The notes under the pieces: generated by a model
Seen by the model: the letters and a program-made list of their open reading frames with translations, nothing else
Databases searched by the model: none
What the model was told of the DNA's origin: nothing
Shown here: one piece after another, positions 45,911 to 56,169 of the stretch
Position numbering within the stretch: the stretch's first letter is position 1
Layout of the letters: each line of letters begins with the position of its first letter
Program-made: the position numbers and the translations under genes
Assembly: GCF_018760785.1 (NCBI RefSeq)
Contig: NZ_JAHHZO010000008.1
Span: 204,565-268,564 of the forward strand
Length of the DNA: 64,000 nucleotides
Reading direction: 5' to 3'
Source: Rhizobium sp. CSW-27
GTDB taxonomy: Bacteria > Pseudomonadota > Alphaproteobacteria > Rhizobiales > Rhizobiaceae

Positions 45911-47329
45911 ATGAAATTCGGCACCAGCGGCCTGCGCGGCCTTGTCACGGAACTCGAAGGCCACATGTCGGCGCTGTATGCGACCGCCTTCGCGCGCTAC
46001 CTGCTGTCGAGCGGCAAGGCGAAGCCGGGCGACCGGATCTACGTGGCCGGAGACTTCCGCCCCTCCAGCCCCGATATCGCCGCCACCTGCATCGGGGCGC
46101 TGTCGCGCGCCGGTCTCATCCCCGTCGATTGCGGCGCCATCCCGACGCCGGCGCTCGCCCTTTACGCCATGGCGAGAGGGGCCGCCTCGCTGATGATCAC
46201 CGGCTCGCACATTCCGGCCGACCGCAACGGTATCAAGTTCTACCGTCCCGACGGAGAGATCGACAAGCAGGACGAACTGGCGATCACTGCGCTGGCAGAA
46301 GAAATAGCCGACAGCCTTCTCGACCTGACGCCCGGTTCGGCACCGCGCGAGGAGAACGAGGCAGCCGCATTCTTTGCCGCACGCAATGCGGCCATCCTGC
46401 CGGAAAATGCGCTGGCCGGCCTGAAGATCGGCGTCTATCAGCACAGCACCGTGGCGCGCGATGCGCTGGTGGACGTGCTGTCCGGCTATGGCGCGGATGT
46501 CCTGCCGCTCGGCCGGTCGCAGACCTTCATTCCGGTCGATACCGAAGCGGTCTCCGAGCACTCGATCAGCCTTTTCCGCACCTGGACGCAGGAGCACGGT
46601 CTCGACGCGGCGGTCTCGGCGGATGGCGATGGCGACCGTCCGCTGGTGACGGACGAGACCGGCACGCCCCTGCGCGGCGACCTGCTTGGCCTCATCGTGG
46701 CGAATTTCCTCGGCGCACGGGTCGCCGTGACGCCGGTGACCTCCAATTCCGGGATCGAAGCCTCCGGAGATTTCCGCGTCGTGCGCACCAGGGTCGGTTC
46801 GCCCTTCGTGATCGAGGGGATGCTGGCGGCGCTGGCGGCCGGCGAAACGGCCGTGATGGGCTTCGAGGCGAATGGCGGCCTGCTGACCGCCTCGGATTTC
46901 ACGCTGAACGGCAGAACGCTCACGGCCCTGCCGACCCGTGACAGTTTCCTGCCGGTGCTTGCCGCCCTGCATCTGGCCCGGCGGGAGGGCAAGGCGCTCT
47001 CGGCCATGGCGGCAGGTTTCCGCCTGCCGGTGGCCGCCGCCGACCGCCTGGAGAACTTTCCCGTTGCCACCAGTTCGGCGCTGATGGCGCATCTGCGCGC
47101 CGCGCCCGACAATCTGGCGTCCTTCCTGGCGCCGCTCGGCCCGGTCCGGTCCTCGACCGATGTCGACGGCCTGCGCACGACGCTTCAGGATGGCCGTATC
47201 ATTCACCTGCGCCCGTCCGGCAATGCGCCGGAAATGCGCTGCTATGTGGAAGCAGCGACGGAAGAGGAAGCAGCCGCCCTCCTGCAGCAGGGTCTCGGCC
47301 TCATTCGCGACTGGGCCGAGCGTCACTGA
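45911..47329 (+). CDS. Phosphomannomutase (phosphohexomutase family)
   Basis: A 472-residue alpha-D-phosphohexomutase. The N-terminal MKFGTSGLRGLV is typical. The active-site phosphoserine loop reads MITGSHIPADRNGIKFY, in place of the usual TASHNP. Metal binding is DGDGDRP and the sugar loop is FEANGG. The C-terminal phosphate-binding segment is LRPSGNAPEMR. It interconverts mannose-6-phosphate and mannose-1-phosphate, feeding GDP-mannose for surface polysaccharides; phosphoglucomutase activity is also possible. Confidence 0.88.
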   Translation: MKFGTSGLRGLVTELEGHMSALYATAFARYLLSSGKAKPGDRIYVAGDFRPSSPDIAATCIGALSRAGLIPVDCGAIPTPALALYAMARGAASLMITGSHIPADRNGIKFYRPDGEIDKQDELAITALAEEIADSLLDLTPGSAPREENEAAAFFAARNAAILPENALAGLKIGVYQHSTVARDALVDVLSGYGADVLPLGRSQTFIPVDTEAVSEHSISLFRTWTQEHGLDAAVSADGDGDRPLVTDETGTPLRGDLLGLIVANFLGARVAVTPVTSNSGIEASGDFRVVRTRVGSPFVIEGMLAALAAGETAVMGFEANGGLLTASDFTLNGRTLTALPTRDSFLPVLAALHLARREGKALSAMAAGFRLPVAAADRLENFPVATSSALMAHLRAAPDNLASFLAPLGPVRSSTDVDGLRTTLQDGRIIHLRPSGNAPEMRCYVEAATEEEAAALLQQGLGLIRDWAERH

Positions 47330-47577
47330 ACCGCAGGGCGACATGCCGGATCCGGACCGGATTCGGGCCGCGCGCCCGTTTCCGGCGGCATCGCGACAGG
47401 ACGCGCATTTGCCGCAGCGGCGCGCAACCCCATTGACCTGCACGGTTTCCGCGAAAGATACTGCAGCTGAGACATCTTCCGATGCATCCCTGACGGGGTG
47501 GGGACGTGCCGGAGGAAACGAATGAGGGGCGGAACGGGACATGGGTCCACGGTCCCGGGGGCGGAACCAGGTGATTC

Positions 47578-50499
47578 ATGGCAGCTGATGGCATGGCGGG
47601 CAGCGGACTTTCCTTTCCGACCGGTGGTGGTCAGCTGGGCGAGTTGATCCGCGCCTTCGACTGGGCCTCGACCAGTCTCGGGCCGATCGAACAATGGCCG
47701 CAGAGCCTGAAATCCGTCACCGGCATGCTGCTTCTCTCCCCGGTGCCGATCGTCCTGCTATGGGGCGAAGACGGGGTGATGATCTATAACGACGCCTATT
47801 CGGTGTTTGCCGGCAACCGGCATCCGCAGCTCCTCGGCTCCAAGGTGCGCGAGGGCTGGGCGGAGGTCGCCGATTTCAACGACAATGTCATGCGGGTCGG
47901 GCTGTCGGGCGGCACGCTCGCCTATCGCGATCAGGAACTGACGCTGATCCGCAACGGCCGGCCGGAACCGGTGTGGATGAATCTCGACTATTCCCCGGTG
48001 CTCGACGAGAACGGCAAGCCCGCCGGCGTCATCGCCATTGTCGTGGAGACCACGCAGAACGTGATTGCCGAGCGGCGGCTGCGCGAAAGCGAAAACCGCT
48101 TCCGGGCGTTGACGCTTGCCACCTCCGATGCGGTCTACCGGCTGAGCGCCGACTGGGTGGAGATGCGCCAGCTGGACGGGCGCGGTTTCCTCGCCAACCT
48201 CTATCGCCCCAGCGCCCGCTGGACCGAGGAATATCTGCTGCCGGAAGATCGGCCGGAGATCGGCGCGGCGATTGCCCGCGCCATTCGCACGCGCCGCCCG
48301 TTCCAGATGGAGCACCGCATCCGCAAGGCCGACGGCTCGGTCGGCTGGGTGCTGTCGCGCGCCGTGCCGGTGGCCGATGGCAATGGCGAGATCGTCGAAT
48401 GGTTCGGCGCCGCCAGCGACGTGACGGAACGCCGGCGCGCCGATGCCCGGCGCGAGGCGCTGATCCGCCTGACACGCGAGATCCAGTCGCTGTGGGATGC
48501 CGAGGAAATCGCGCTGGCGGCCGCGCGCATCATCGGCGAAACGCTGGAGGCCAGCCGGGCGGGCTACGGAACGGTCGATGAAGCGCTGGCATCCTTCACC
48601 ATCGTCAAGGCCTGGAATGCCGCGGGCATTACCGATGTGCGGGAAAAGCTGAACCTGCGCCTTTTGCCGGGATTAGTGCAGGATGTGCTGAACGACCGGA
48701 TCGCCGTCGTCAACGACGTGCTGGAGGACCCGCGCGTTCAGCCGGCCATCGAGCATCTGCTGAGCCGCAGTGCGCGGGCGCTGGTCAATGTCGGCATCGT
48801 CGAGAAGGGCCGCATCGTCGCCGTCTTCTTCGTCAATTCGGCCACCGTGCGCCATTGGTCAGGCGAAGACACCGATTTCATCCGCGAAGTGGCCTCGCGC
48901 GCCCACACCGCCATCGAGCGCGTGCGGGCGGAACATGCGTTGCAGACGCTGGCAAGCTCGCTGGAAGCCGAGGTGGAGCAGCGCACGCGCGAACGCGACC
49001 GCATCTGGCGCAATACGCAGGATCTCAGCGTCGTTCTGGACCGGCAGGGCACCTTCCATTCGGTCAATCCCGCCGTGAAGACCTTGCTCGGCTGGTCGCA
49101 GGACGAGGTAATCGGCCGTCACATCTTCGATTTCATCATTCCCGAGGACCACGAAGCCACCCGCAAGACCTTCGCAGTCAATCTGACGGGACATTTCCCG
49201 CCCTTCGAGAACCGCTATCGGCACAAGGACGGCAGCCATCGCTGGATTTCGTGGGTCGCGGGGGCGGAAGGCGATCTGATCTATGGCAGCGGCCGCGACG
49301 TGACGGCGGAAAAGGAGGCGGCCACGGCCCTGGCGGCCTCGGAGGAGGCGCTTCGCCAGGCGCAGAAGATGGAAGCCGTCGGCCAGCTGACCGGCGGGCT
49401 GGCGCATGATTTCAACAATATTCTCGCCGGCATCAGCGGCAGCCTGGAACTGATCCTCCTGCGGCTGACACAGGGGCGCATCTCGGATGCGGAGAAATAT
49501 GTGGGCGCCGCGCAGGGGGCGACCAAGCGTGCCGCCGCCCTCACGCACCGGCTGCTTGCCTTTTCCCGCCGCCAGACGCTCGACCCGCGCCCGACCGACC
49601 CCAATGCGCTGGTCAGCAGCATGGAGGAGCTGATCCGCCGCTCCGTCGGGCCGGAAATCTCCGTGGAAACGAGGCTGCAGGCGGATCTGTGGCACACGCT
49701 GGTCGATCCGGGACAGCTGGAAAACGCGCTGCTGAATCTCAGCATCAATGCGCGCGATGCGATGGTGGGCGGAGGCAGGCTGGTGATCCGCACCGCCAAT
49801 CAGCAGCTTTCCGGACAGGCGGCCGCCGAGCGGAACCTGAAACCCGGTGACTATGTGGTCCTGTCGGTCAGCGACAACGGCACCGGCATGACCCCGGATG
49901 TAGCGAGCCGTGCCTTCGATCCCTTCTTCACCACCAAGCCGATCGGCCAGGGCACCGGGCTCGGCCTGTCGATGATCTACGGCTTTGCCCGCCAGTCGGG
50001 TGGCCATGCGCTGATCGTCACCCAGCCCGGTCAGGGCACCGAGGTCTTCATCTACCTGCCCCGCCACGGAACCAGCGCCCCTGCCGCGGATGCGCCGGCA
50101 GCCCCGGAAAAGGTTTCCTTCGCCAAGGGCGCCGGGGAAACCGTGCTGGTGGTGGATGACGAACCGCTGGTGCGCGTCCTCATCACGGAAGTGCTCGAGG
50201 AACTCGGCTACCGGGCGCTGGAGGCCGGCGAGGCCGCCGAGGCGCTGCCGCATCTGGAATCGGAGAAGCGCATCGACCTGATGGTGACGGATGTCGGCCT
50301 GCCGAACGGAATCAACGGCCGGCAGCTGGCCGATGCCGCCCGCACGCTGCGCCCCGGCCTGAAGATCCTGTTCATCACCGGCTATGCCGAAAACGCGATG
50401 CTCAACCAGAACAATCTGGAGCCCGGCATGCATGTGATGACCAAGCCCTTTGCGATGGATGCACTGGCCAACCGGATCCGCCAGCTGATCGGCGACTAA
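47578..50499 (+). CDS. Hybrid sensor histidine kinase (PAS-PAS-GAF-PAS-HisKA-HATPase-REC)
   Basis: A 973-residue soluble kinase. Two PAS-like domains (about 25-160 and 165-290), a GAF domain (about 300-460) and a third PAS (about 480-590) precede the histidine kinase core. The H-box is GGLAHDFNNILAG, and HATPase boxes are NLSINARDAM, DNGTGM and GTGLGLSMIYGF. A C-terminal receiver has VVDDEPLVR and the phospho-acceptor in MVTDVGLPNGING. There are no membrane helices, so it senses a cytoplasmic signal; no haem or flavin signature was recognised. It has no adjacent output regulator, so its partner is unknown. Confidence 0.92.
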   Translation: MAADGMAGSGLSFPTGGGQLGELIRAFDWASTSLGPIEQWPQSLKSVTGMLLLSPVPIVLLWGEDGVMIYNDAYSVFAGNRHPQLLGSKVREGWAEVADFNDNVMRVGLSGGTLAYRDQELTLIRNGRPEPVWMNLDYSPVLDENGKPAGVIAIVVETTQNVIAERRLRESENRFRALTLATSDAVYRLSADWVEMRQLDGRGFLANLYRPSARWTEEYLLPEDRPEIGAAIARAIRTRRPFQMEHRIRKADGSVGWVLSRAVPVADGNGEIVEWFGAASDVTERRRADARREALIRLTREIQSLWDAEEIALAAARIIGETLEASRAGYGTVDEALASFTIVKAWNAAGITDVREKLNLRLLPGLVQDVLNDRIAVVNDVLEDPRVQPAIEHLLSRSARALVNVGIVEKGRIVAVFFVNSATVRHWSGEDTDFIREVASRAHTAIERVRAEHALQTLASSLEAEVEQRTRERDRIWRNTQDLSVVLDRQGTFHSVNPAVKTLLGWSQDEVIGRHIFDFIIPEDHEATRKTFAVNLTGHFPPFENRYRHKDGSHRWISWVAGAEGDLIYGSGRDVTAEKEAATALAASEEALRQAQKMEAVGQLTGGLAHDFNNILAGISGSLELILLRLTQGRISDAEKYVGAAQGATKRAAALTHRLLAFSRRQTLDPRPTDPNALVSSMEELIRRSVGPEISVETRLQADLWHTLVDPGQLENALLNLSINARDAMVGGGRLVIRTANQQLSGQAAAERNLKPGDYVVLSVSDNGTGMTPDVASRAFDPFFTTKPIGQGTGLGLSMIYGFARQSGGHALIVTQPGQGTEVFIYLPRHGTSAPAADAPAAPEKVSFAKGAGETVLVVDDEPLVRVLITEVLEELGYRALEAGEAAEALPHLESEKRIDLMVTDVGLPNGINGRQLADAARTLRPGLKILFITGYAENAMLNQNNLEPGMHVMTKPFAMDALANRIRQLIGD

Positions 50500-50564
50500 C
50501 AGCCTGCACCGACGCTCGCCAGTCGGGCACGTCCCGGTCGTATACGGGTTCCTTGCCCTGTCCC

Positions 50565-51932
50565 TTATGCCTCGTCGCGCTCGGCAAAGGCGCCGCGCAC
50601 GATGCCGTGGCGCTGCAGCTTGTCGTAAAAGGTCTTGCGGGGAATGCCGAGCGCCTCGATGCTGCGGCGCACATCGCCGCCATGTTCCCTCAGCGTCTGG
50701 CGGATGATTTCCGCCTCCAGCCTTGCCAGCCGATCCGGCAGGGTTCCGGCCTGCGGCATGGACGGAGCGGAGGGCAAGGGCGCTTCATCCTCATGAGCCG
50801 GCTCAAGACCCAGCACGAAGCGTTCGGCGAAATGGCCGAGTTCGCGCACATTGCCCGGCCAGTCATGCGTGGCCAGATGCCGGTTGACTGCGGCCGTCAG
50901 TTCGGGGACGGCGCGGCCGAAGCGACTGGCGGCGCGCTGGGCGAAATAGCGGAACAGGAGCGGCACATCCTCGCGCCGCTCGCGCAGCGGCGGAATGAAC
51001 AGCGAGACGACATTCAGGCGATAGTAAAGGTCCTCGCGAAAATCCCGCCGCTCGGCCGGATCGCCGAGATCGACCTTGGCGGCAGCGACGACGCGAATGT
51101 CCACCGGACGCACCTCGTTGGTGCCGAGCGGCGTCACCTCACGCATTTCCAGCACGCGCAGCATCTGAACCTGCGTGCCGGACGGCATGCTTTCGATCTC
51201 ATCGAGAAACAGCGTGCCGCCGCTCGAATGCTCGATGCGGCCGATGCGCCGCTTCTGTGCACCGGTGAAGGCGCCCTGCTCATGGCCGAACAGTTCGCTT
51301 TCCATGATCTGTTCCGGCAGCGCGCCGCAGTTCAACGCCACGAAATGGCCCCTGGCGCGGCGGCTCCAGCGATGCAGCAGGCTTGCCACCACCTCCTTGC
51401 CGGTACCGGTCTCGCCGGTCAGCAGCACGTCGACATCGGTATCGGCGATCTGGCGCAGCGTATGGCGCAGCCGCTGCATCACCGGCGCCTGGCCGATCAG
51501 TGGCAGGCCTTCCTCCTCGCTCGACTGCGCCTCGCGCAGCCGGCGATTATCGAGAACGAGGTTGCGTTTCTCGCCGGCGCGCGCCACGCACTGCACCAGC
51601 CTGTCGGCGGCGAAGGGCTTTGCGATGAAATCATAGGCCCCGTCCTGAATGGCGCCGACCGCCATCGGGATATCGCCATGGCCGGTGACGAGAATGACCG
51701 GCAGATCCGCATCGATGGCGCGGATTCGTGCCAGAAGCTCCAGCCCATCCAGCCGCGGCATGCGGATATCGGACACCACGACGCCCGGAAAATTCCGGTC
51801 GATGGTCTGCAGGGCCTCCAGCGGCGCGGCAAAGGGGCGAACGGCAAAGCCCGCCAGATCCAGCGTCTGCGCGGTCGCCTTCAGAAGGTCCCGGTCGTCG
51901 TCGATGAGGATGACGGGCACGGATGAGGTCAT
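50565..51932 (-). CDS. dctD: C4-dicarboxylate response regulator DctD (sigma-54 activator)
   Basis: A 455-residue NtrC-type activator. The receiver carries Asp55 in [12 protein letters not shown]. The AAA+ domain has [14 protein letters not shown] and the sigma-54 contact loop GAFTGA. The C-terminal Fis-type HTH ends in [22 protein letters not shown]. On phosphorylation by DctB it activates dctA from the sigma-54 promoter found in this locus. It overlaps dctB by four bases. It converges with the hybrid kinase gene. Confidence 0.94.
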   Translation of the reverse strand: MTSSVPVILIDDDRDLLKATAQTLDLAGFAVRPFAAPLEALQTIDRNFPGVVVSDIRMPRLDGLELLARIRAIDADLPVILVTGHGDIPMAVGAIQDGAYDFIAKPFAADRLVQCVARAGEKRNLVLDNRRLREAQSSEEEGLPLIGQAPVMQRLRHTLRQIADTDVDVLLTGETGTGKEVVASLLHRWSRRARGHFVALNCGALPEQIMESELFGHEQGAFTGAQKRRIGRIEHSSGGTLFLDEIESMPSGTQVQMLRVLEMREVTPLGTNEVRPVDIRVVAAAKVDLGDPAERRDFREDLYYRLNVVSLFIPPLRERREDVPLLFRYFAQRAASRFGRAVPELTAAVNRHLATHDWPGNVRELGHFAERFVLGLEPAHEDEAPLPSAPSMPQAGTLPDRLARLEAEIIRQTLREHGGDVRRSIEALGIPRKTFYDKLQRHGIVRGAFAERDEA

Positions 51933-53785
51933 GGCCGGGCTCTCTTCAGTTCCACGGTAAAACGGGTGGCGCCGGGCACGCTGTCAACGCTGATCTGGCC
52001 GGCATAATCGCTGACAATGTCCCTGGCGATGACGAGGCCGAGGCCGAGGCCCGCCTCCTTGGAGCTGTTGAAGGGGGAGAACAGCTGATCGAGGATCTCC
52101 GGCGGAATGCCCGGACCATTGTCCTCCACGGTGATGCGCACCGTCTCCTCATCGGCGTTGGCAGCGACGCGCACCTGCCCGTCCGGCTGTTCGTCGATTG
52201 CCTCCAGTGCGTTCTGCAGCAGGTTGATCATCACCTGTTCCAGCCTTAGCCGGCTTCCCATCACCGCGATCTCCGGCGATGGCAGGGTGATTGCCAGCGC
52301 CTCCATCCGGCCGGCGAAACGGCTCTTCAGAAGCATCACGGCACCGCTGATCACCTCCTGCAGGGCAACCGGCGCCGCAGCGGCCCTGCCGCGCCGCGCC
52401 AGGGCCTTCAGATTGTCGGTGATCGCGCCGATCCGCTCGGTCAGCCCGGCAATCTCGCGCAGATTGTCCTCGGCGGCCCCGGTCTGGCTGCGGGCGAGAA
52501 AGATGCGGGCATTGTCGGCATAGGCGCGGATGGTGGCGACCGGCTGGTTGATCTCGTGCGCCACGCCGGCCGCCACCTGGCCGAGGATTGCCAGCCGGTT
52601 GGCCTGCACCAGTTGCTGCTGCACGCCCTGCAGGCGGGCTTCCGTCGTCTTGTGATCGGCGATTTCCGCCTGCAGCCGGTCGCGGGCCTGGGTGAGATCG
52701 AGCGTGCGCTCTGCCACCCGCCGCTCCAGTTCAAGCCGTGCTGACTGCTCTGCCGCGATGCGGGCCAGGGTGGTCTCACGGCGCCAGATCCACAGCGCGA
52801 CCAGACCCAGAAGCGGAATGAAGGCAAGAAGCGCGGCAAATTCCGCCTGACGCAGGCCCGCCGCGAGCGCCGGCTCGACGGGCAGCAGATAATGCAGCTG
52901 CCAGTCGGTCGAGGGGACCGGAAGATCCATCTCGATGTAGCGGCCCTGCCCCTGTCCAGGCAGAATGGCATCCAGCAGGCGGGCGTCAGCTGCCAGTGTG
53001 CGTGCCATCGTGGTCGGCAGCGGCAGAAGCGGCGCCTCGCCAAACTGCAGGCTGGCGCGGATGCGATCGCGCAGCGGCAGCTGGAGCGGGCCGAGCGTCA
53101 TGAACCGCCAGGAGGGGATGCTGGTGATCAGCACCACCTCGTTGCGATCGGTCACGAAGGTCGGCCTGCCGGCGCCCAGCCAGTCGCTTTCCAGCTGGTC
53201 GAATTCCGCCTTGACCACCACCACGCCGAGCGGATTGCCGGCCGGCCCGACGCGGTGGGAAATGTAAAGACCAGGCCGACGGCTGACATTGCCGAGCGCG
53301 AAATGTTCCGCCCGGCCTTCGGCCACCGCACGGGAGAAATAGGCGCGAAACCCGTAATCGCTGCCGACGAAACTGGTCGGATCGCGCCAGTTGCTGGAAG
53401 CGATGGCCACACCGGTGCGATCCAGCACGTAGAGAACGGAGGCATTGGTGCCGACCACCAGATCCTCCAGCTTGCGATTGAGCGCATCCAGGCGACCGGG
53501 CTCGGGATCACGCAGCGCTTCCGTCACGTCGCGGTCGCGCGCCAGGATCAGCGGAAGCGACCGGGGCCGCTCCATCACGGCACGCAGCAGCGCCACCTTC
53601 AGGCCGGCATCCACGCGCCCCTGCTGCGTCAGGTCTGCCAGAACGCTGCGGGTCGCATAGGCGCGCGCCACCACCAGCGACAGGCCGAGCAGCAGGCAGG
53701 CTCCCACGGCGAAGGCCAGCCAGGGGCTGCGCAGCCATCGGGCGGATCCCGAGCCCCGCCTCATCGTTTCCAGTGCGCTGTTCAT
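51929..53785 (-). CDS. dctB: C4-dicarboxylate sensor histidine kinase DctB
   Basis: A 618-residue membrane kinase. TM1 lies near residues 20-42 and TM2 near 300-322. They flank a periplasmic tandem-PAS dicarboxylate-binding domain with [13 protein letters not shown] and GLYISHRVG. The cytoplasmic coiled coil leads to the H-box [22 protein letters not shown] and HATPase boxes [18 protein letters not shown] and [12 protein letters not shown]. This arrangement and the linked dctA/dctD identify it. The start at [10 protein letters not shown] is preferred to a longer form that would run over the dctA operators. Confidence 0.94.
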   Translation of the reverse strand: MNSALETMRRGSGSARWLRSPWLAFAVGACLLLGLSLVVARAYATRSVLADLTQQGRVDAGLKVALLRAVMERPRSLPLILARDRDVTEALRDPEPGRLDALNRKLEDLVVGTNASVLYVLDRTGVAIASSNWRDPTSFVGSDYGFRAYFSRAVAEGRAEHFALGNVSRRPGLYISHRVGPAGNPLGVVVVKAEFDQLESDWLGAGRPTFVTDRNEVVLITSIPSWRFMTLGPLQLPLRDRIRASLQFGEAPLLPLPTTMARTLAADARLLDAILPGQGQGRYIEMDLPVPSTDWQLHYLLPVEPALAAGLRQAEFAALLAFIPLLGLVALWIWRRETTLARIAAEQSARLELERRVAERTLDLTQARDRLQAEIADHKTTEARLQGVQQQLVQANRLAILGQVAAGVAHEINQPVATIRAYADNARIFLARSQTGAAEDNLREIAGLTERIGAITDNLKALARRGRAAAAPVALQEVISGAVMLLKSRFAGRMEALAITLPSPEIAVMGSRLRLEQVMINLLQNALEAIDEQPDGQVRVAANADEETVRITVEDNGPGIPPEILDQLFSPFNSSKEAGLGLGLVIARDIVSDYAGQISVDSVPGATRFTVELKRARP

Positions 53786-53794
53786 GCCAAACCA

Positions 53795-53812
53795 TGTGCG
53801 GATTTTCGCCCT
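53795..53812. promoter_or_regulatory. Imperfect second DctD-type site (distal)
   Basis: TGTGCGGATTTTCGCCCT shares the TGTGCG half with the strong site and has a decayed second half. Its centre is 34 bases from the strong site's centre, about three helical turns, as expected for cooperative tandem binding. Confidence 0.45.
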
Positions 53813-53828
53813 GAATGCAACAAGGATC

Positions 53829-53846
53829 TGTGCGATAATTCGCACA
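53829..53846. promoter_or_regulatory. Perfect palindromic upstream activator site for DctD
   Basis: TGTGCGATAATTCGCACA is an 18-base perfect inverted repeat, about 95 bases upstream of the -12 element of the dctA sigma-54 promoter. DctD and similar activators bind tandem palindromes at this distance. A lone TCGCAC half follows close by at about 53853. Confidence 0.78.
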
Positions 53847-53918
53847 TTTTCATCGCACGAGGATGGGCGCACACAAAAAAAGTGTGACTTTTCAATCCTC
53901 CGAACCGCGTCCGGCGAC

Positions 53919-53934
53919 TGGCACGCACCTTGCT
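53919..53934 (+). promoter_or_regulatory. Sigma-54 promoter of dctA
   Basis: TGGCACGCACCTTGCT matches the -24/-12 consensus TGGCACG-N4-TTGCW exactly, with GG and GC ten bases apart. It lies 70 bases before the dctA ATG. RpoN dependence of dctA with DctD activation is well known in rhizobia. Confidence 0.92.
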
Positions 53935-54004
53935 AGATGCAGCCCATCGTCAAAAACCGCCCCGGGAGAGCCGTATGGTTGGGGCGCGATGGAGGATCCG
54001 TAGC

Positions 54005-55336
54005 ATGGACATTCATATGGATGCCGCGACGCCGCGCGGCAAGATTCCCCTTTATCGGCAGCTTTACGTGCAGGTTCTTGTGGCGATTGCCGCCGGCATC
54101 CTGCTCGGTCACTTCTATCCGGACGTCGGCGCCTCGCTGAAGCCGCTCGGTGACGCCTTCATTCGCCTCGTCAAGATGATCATCGCCCCGGTGATCTTCC
54201 TGACGGTGGCCACCGGCATTGCCGGGATGTCGGACCTGAAGAAGGTCGGCCGCGTCGCCGGCAAGGCGATGATCTACTTCCTGACCTTCTCGACGCTGGC
54301 GCTGGCCGTCGGCATGCTGGTCGCCAATGTGGTGCAGCCGGGCTCCGGCATGCATATCGATCCGGCCTCGCTCGATGCCAAGGCCGTTTCGACCTATGCC
54401 ACCAAGGCGCATGAGAGTTCGATCACCGGCTTCCTGATGAACATCATCCCGACGACCATCGTCGGCGCCTTCGCGGAAGGCGACATCCTGCAGGTGCTGT
54501 TCTTCTCGGTACTGTTCGGCATTTCGCTCGCCATGGTCGGCGATCGCGGCAAGCCGGTCACCGATTTCCTGAACGCCGTCACCGCCCCGATCTTCAAGCT
54601 GGTCGCCATCCTGATGAAGGCCGCTCCGATCGGCGCCTTCGGTGCCATGGCCTTTACCATCGGCAAATACGGCATCGGCTCGATCGCCAACCTCGCGATG
54701 CTGATCGGCACCTTCTACATCACCTCGCTGCTCTTCGTCTTCGTGGTGCTGGGAGCTGTCGCCCGCTACAACGGCTTCTCGATCATGGCGCTGATCCGCT
54801 ACATCAAGGAGGAACTGCTGCTGGTTCTCGGCACCTCCTCCTCGGAAGCGGCCCTGCCCGGCCTGATGCAGAAAATGGAACGGGCCGGCTGCAAGCGCTC
54901 GGTCGTCGGCCTCGTCATTCCGACCGGCTATTCCTTCAATCTGGATGGCACCAACATCTACATGACGCTGGCCGCCCTGTTCATCGCCCAGGCAACCGAC
55001 ATCCAGCTGTCGCTCGGCGACCAGATCCTGCTGCTGCTGGTGGCCATGCTGAGTTCCAAGGGTGCCGCCGGCATCACCGGCGCGGGCTTCATCACGCTGG
55101 CTGCCACGCTTTCGGTCGTTCCCTCGGTTCCGGTTGCCGGCATGGCGCTGATCCTCGGCATCGACCGCTTCATGTCGGAGTGCCGCGCGCTGACCAATTT
55201 CGTCGGCAATGCAGTTGCCACTGTCGTCGTTGCCCGCTGGGAGAACGAACTGGACCAGGCAAAGCTTGCCGAAGCACTGGCCGGCCGCCTGCCGGCGGAA
55301 CCCGCCGTCGCAGGCTCGCTGCAGCCGGCAGAATAG
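54005..55336 (+). CDS. dctA: C4-dicarboxylate transporter DctA
   Basis: A 443-residue sodium- or proton-coupled symporter of the DAACS family for succinate, fumarate and malate. Family marks include [17 protein letters not shown], the serine-rich hairpin [31 protein letters not shown] and the [16 protein letters not shown] loop. The ATG at 54005 has GGAGG upstream; an in-frame TTG at the -12 promoter element is not used. It is the main carbon uptake route of nodule bacteria. Confidence 0.96.
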   Translation: MDIHMDAATPRGKIPLYRQLYVQVLVAIAAGILLGHFYPDVGASLKPLGDAFIRLVKMIIAPVIFLTVATGIAGMSDLKKVGRVAGKAMIYFLTFSTLALAVGMLVANVVQPGSGMHIDPASLDAKAVSTYATKAHESSITGFLMNIIPTTIVGAFAEGDILQVLFFSVLFGISLAMVGDRGKPVTDFLNAVTAPIFKLVAILMKAAPIGAFGAMAFTIGKYGIGSIANLAMLIGTFYITSLLFVFVVLGAVARYNGFSIMALIRYIKEELLLVLGTSSSEAALPGLMQKMERAGCKRSVVGLVIPTGYSFNLDGTNIYMTLAALFIAQATDIQLSLGDQILLLLVAMLSSKGAAGITGAGFITLAATLSVVPSVPVAGMALILGIDRFMSECRALTNFVGNAVATVVVARWENELDQAKLAEALAGRLPAEPAVAGSLQPAE

Positions 55337-55376
55337 GTTTCCTCCCAGGGAAAGAGGCCGCGAGGTCTCATTCGAA

Positions 55377-55404
55377 AGGCCCGTCATCAGCCGATGGCGG
55401 GCCT
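55377..55404. terminator. Bidirectional hairpin terminator between dctA and the DUF922 gene
   Basis: Two 12-base arms (AGGCCCGTCATC and GATGGCGGGCCT, one G-T pair) enclose a four-base loop. An A run precedes it and a T run follows it, so it can end both convergent transcripts. Confidence 0.8.
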
Positions 55405-55441
55405 TTCGCTTGCTTGCGGGACGTGCTGGTTTCCCGGATCG

Positions 55442-56104
55442 TCAGGGACCGTTGACCAGCGCCAGGATCAGCTGGTGCACATTGCCGCCGGGGCTGAGCT
55501 CCACCCGGTCGAATTCGACATTCTTCGCCCGCTCTGCCTTCGAAAGCGCGCCGAGCCTTGCCGTCAGCTGCTGGCGGATCTTCTGGCAGGCCGGATCGTT
55601 CTCCACCCGCAGACCAAGGCTGGCATCCTGGATCTGCTGGACAAGCTCCTTGATGAAACCGCCATGCACCCGCTCATGCGCCTCGACGCCGGCAATGAAA
55701 CGCGACCAGCTGGCGGCGACCGCCGGCGAAAGCCGGTTGTCCGGCCGTGGCAGCGTATAGGTGATGATGACCTTGGGCCGCGCGACGGTAATGACGCAGG
55801 CACTGCCCTGAACCTCGTAGGTGCGCGTCCAGGTCAGCTTGAAGCCGGTATGGGCAATGGCAAGCCCACCGCCCGCCTTCGGCGCCCGCGCCCCGATCGA
55901 TTCGTAAAGCTGGGCGCCGGTCTGGCCACTGATGGCATAGGTCTTCACCTGTTCCACCGGCTGCCAGTCTGCTGAAAACGACACTGCCGGATGCGCCAGG
56001 AACAGGACCGGTGCCAGAAACCCCGACCCGCGACGACATAGCCCTGCGACCAAACTAAAGCCTCCCCGATCCCGCCGACCCCGGTGGTCGGCGGCGCGCA
56101 TCAT
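55442..56104 (-). CDS. Secreted DUF922 protein, putative zinc protease
   Basis: A product of about 220 residues. A hydrophobic stretch (GFLAPVLFLAHPAVSFSA) looks like a signal peptide, so it is probably periplasmic. The DUF922 core shows ISGQTGAQLYESIG, a conserved TRTYEV strand and HERVHGG, which fits the HExxH zinc-protease motif. The family is annotated as predicted Zn-dependent proteases; no substrate is known. Start codon uncertain (56104 or 56101, with longer options upstream). Confidence 0.75.
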   Translation of the reverse strand: MMRAADHRGRRDRGGFSLVAGLCRRGSGFLAPVLFLAHPAVSFSADWQPVEQVKTYAISGQTGAQLYESIGARAPKAGGGLAIAHTGFKLTWTRTYEVQGSACVITVARPKVIITYTLPRPDNRLSPAVAASWSRFIAGVEAHERVHGGFIKELVQQIQDASLGLRVENDPACQKIRQQLTARLGALSKAERAKNVEFDRVELSPGGNVHQLILALVNGP

Positions 56105-56169
56105 AGGAAAGCAGGGCCGGCTGGCAAGGGCGCAGCCCGGCATCCCGATCGGGTCCTGACCCTCAGGGT

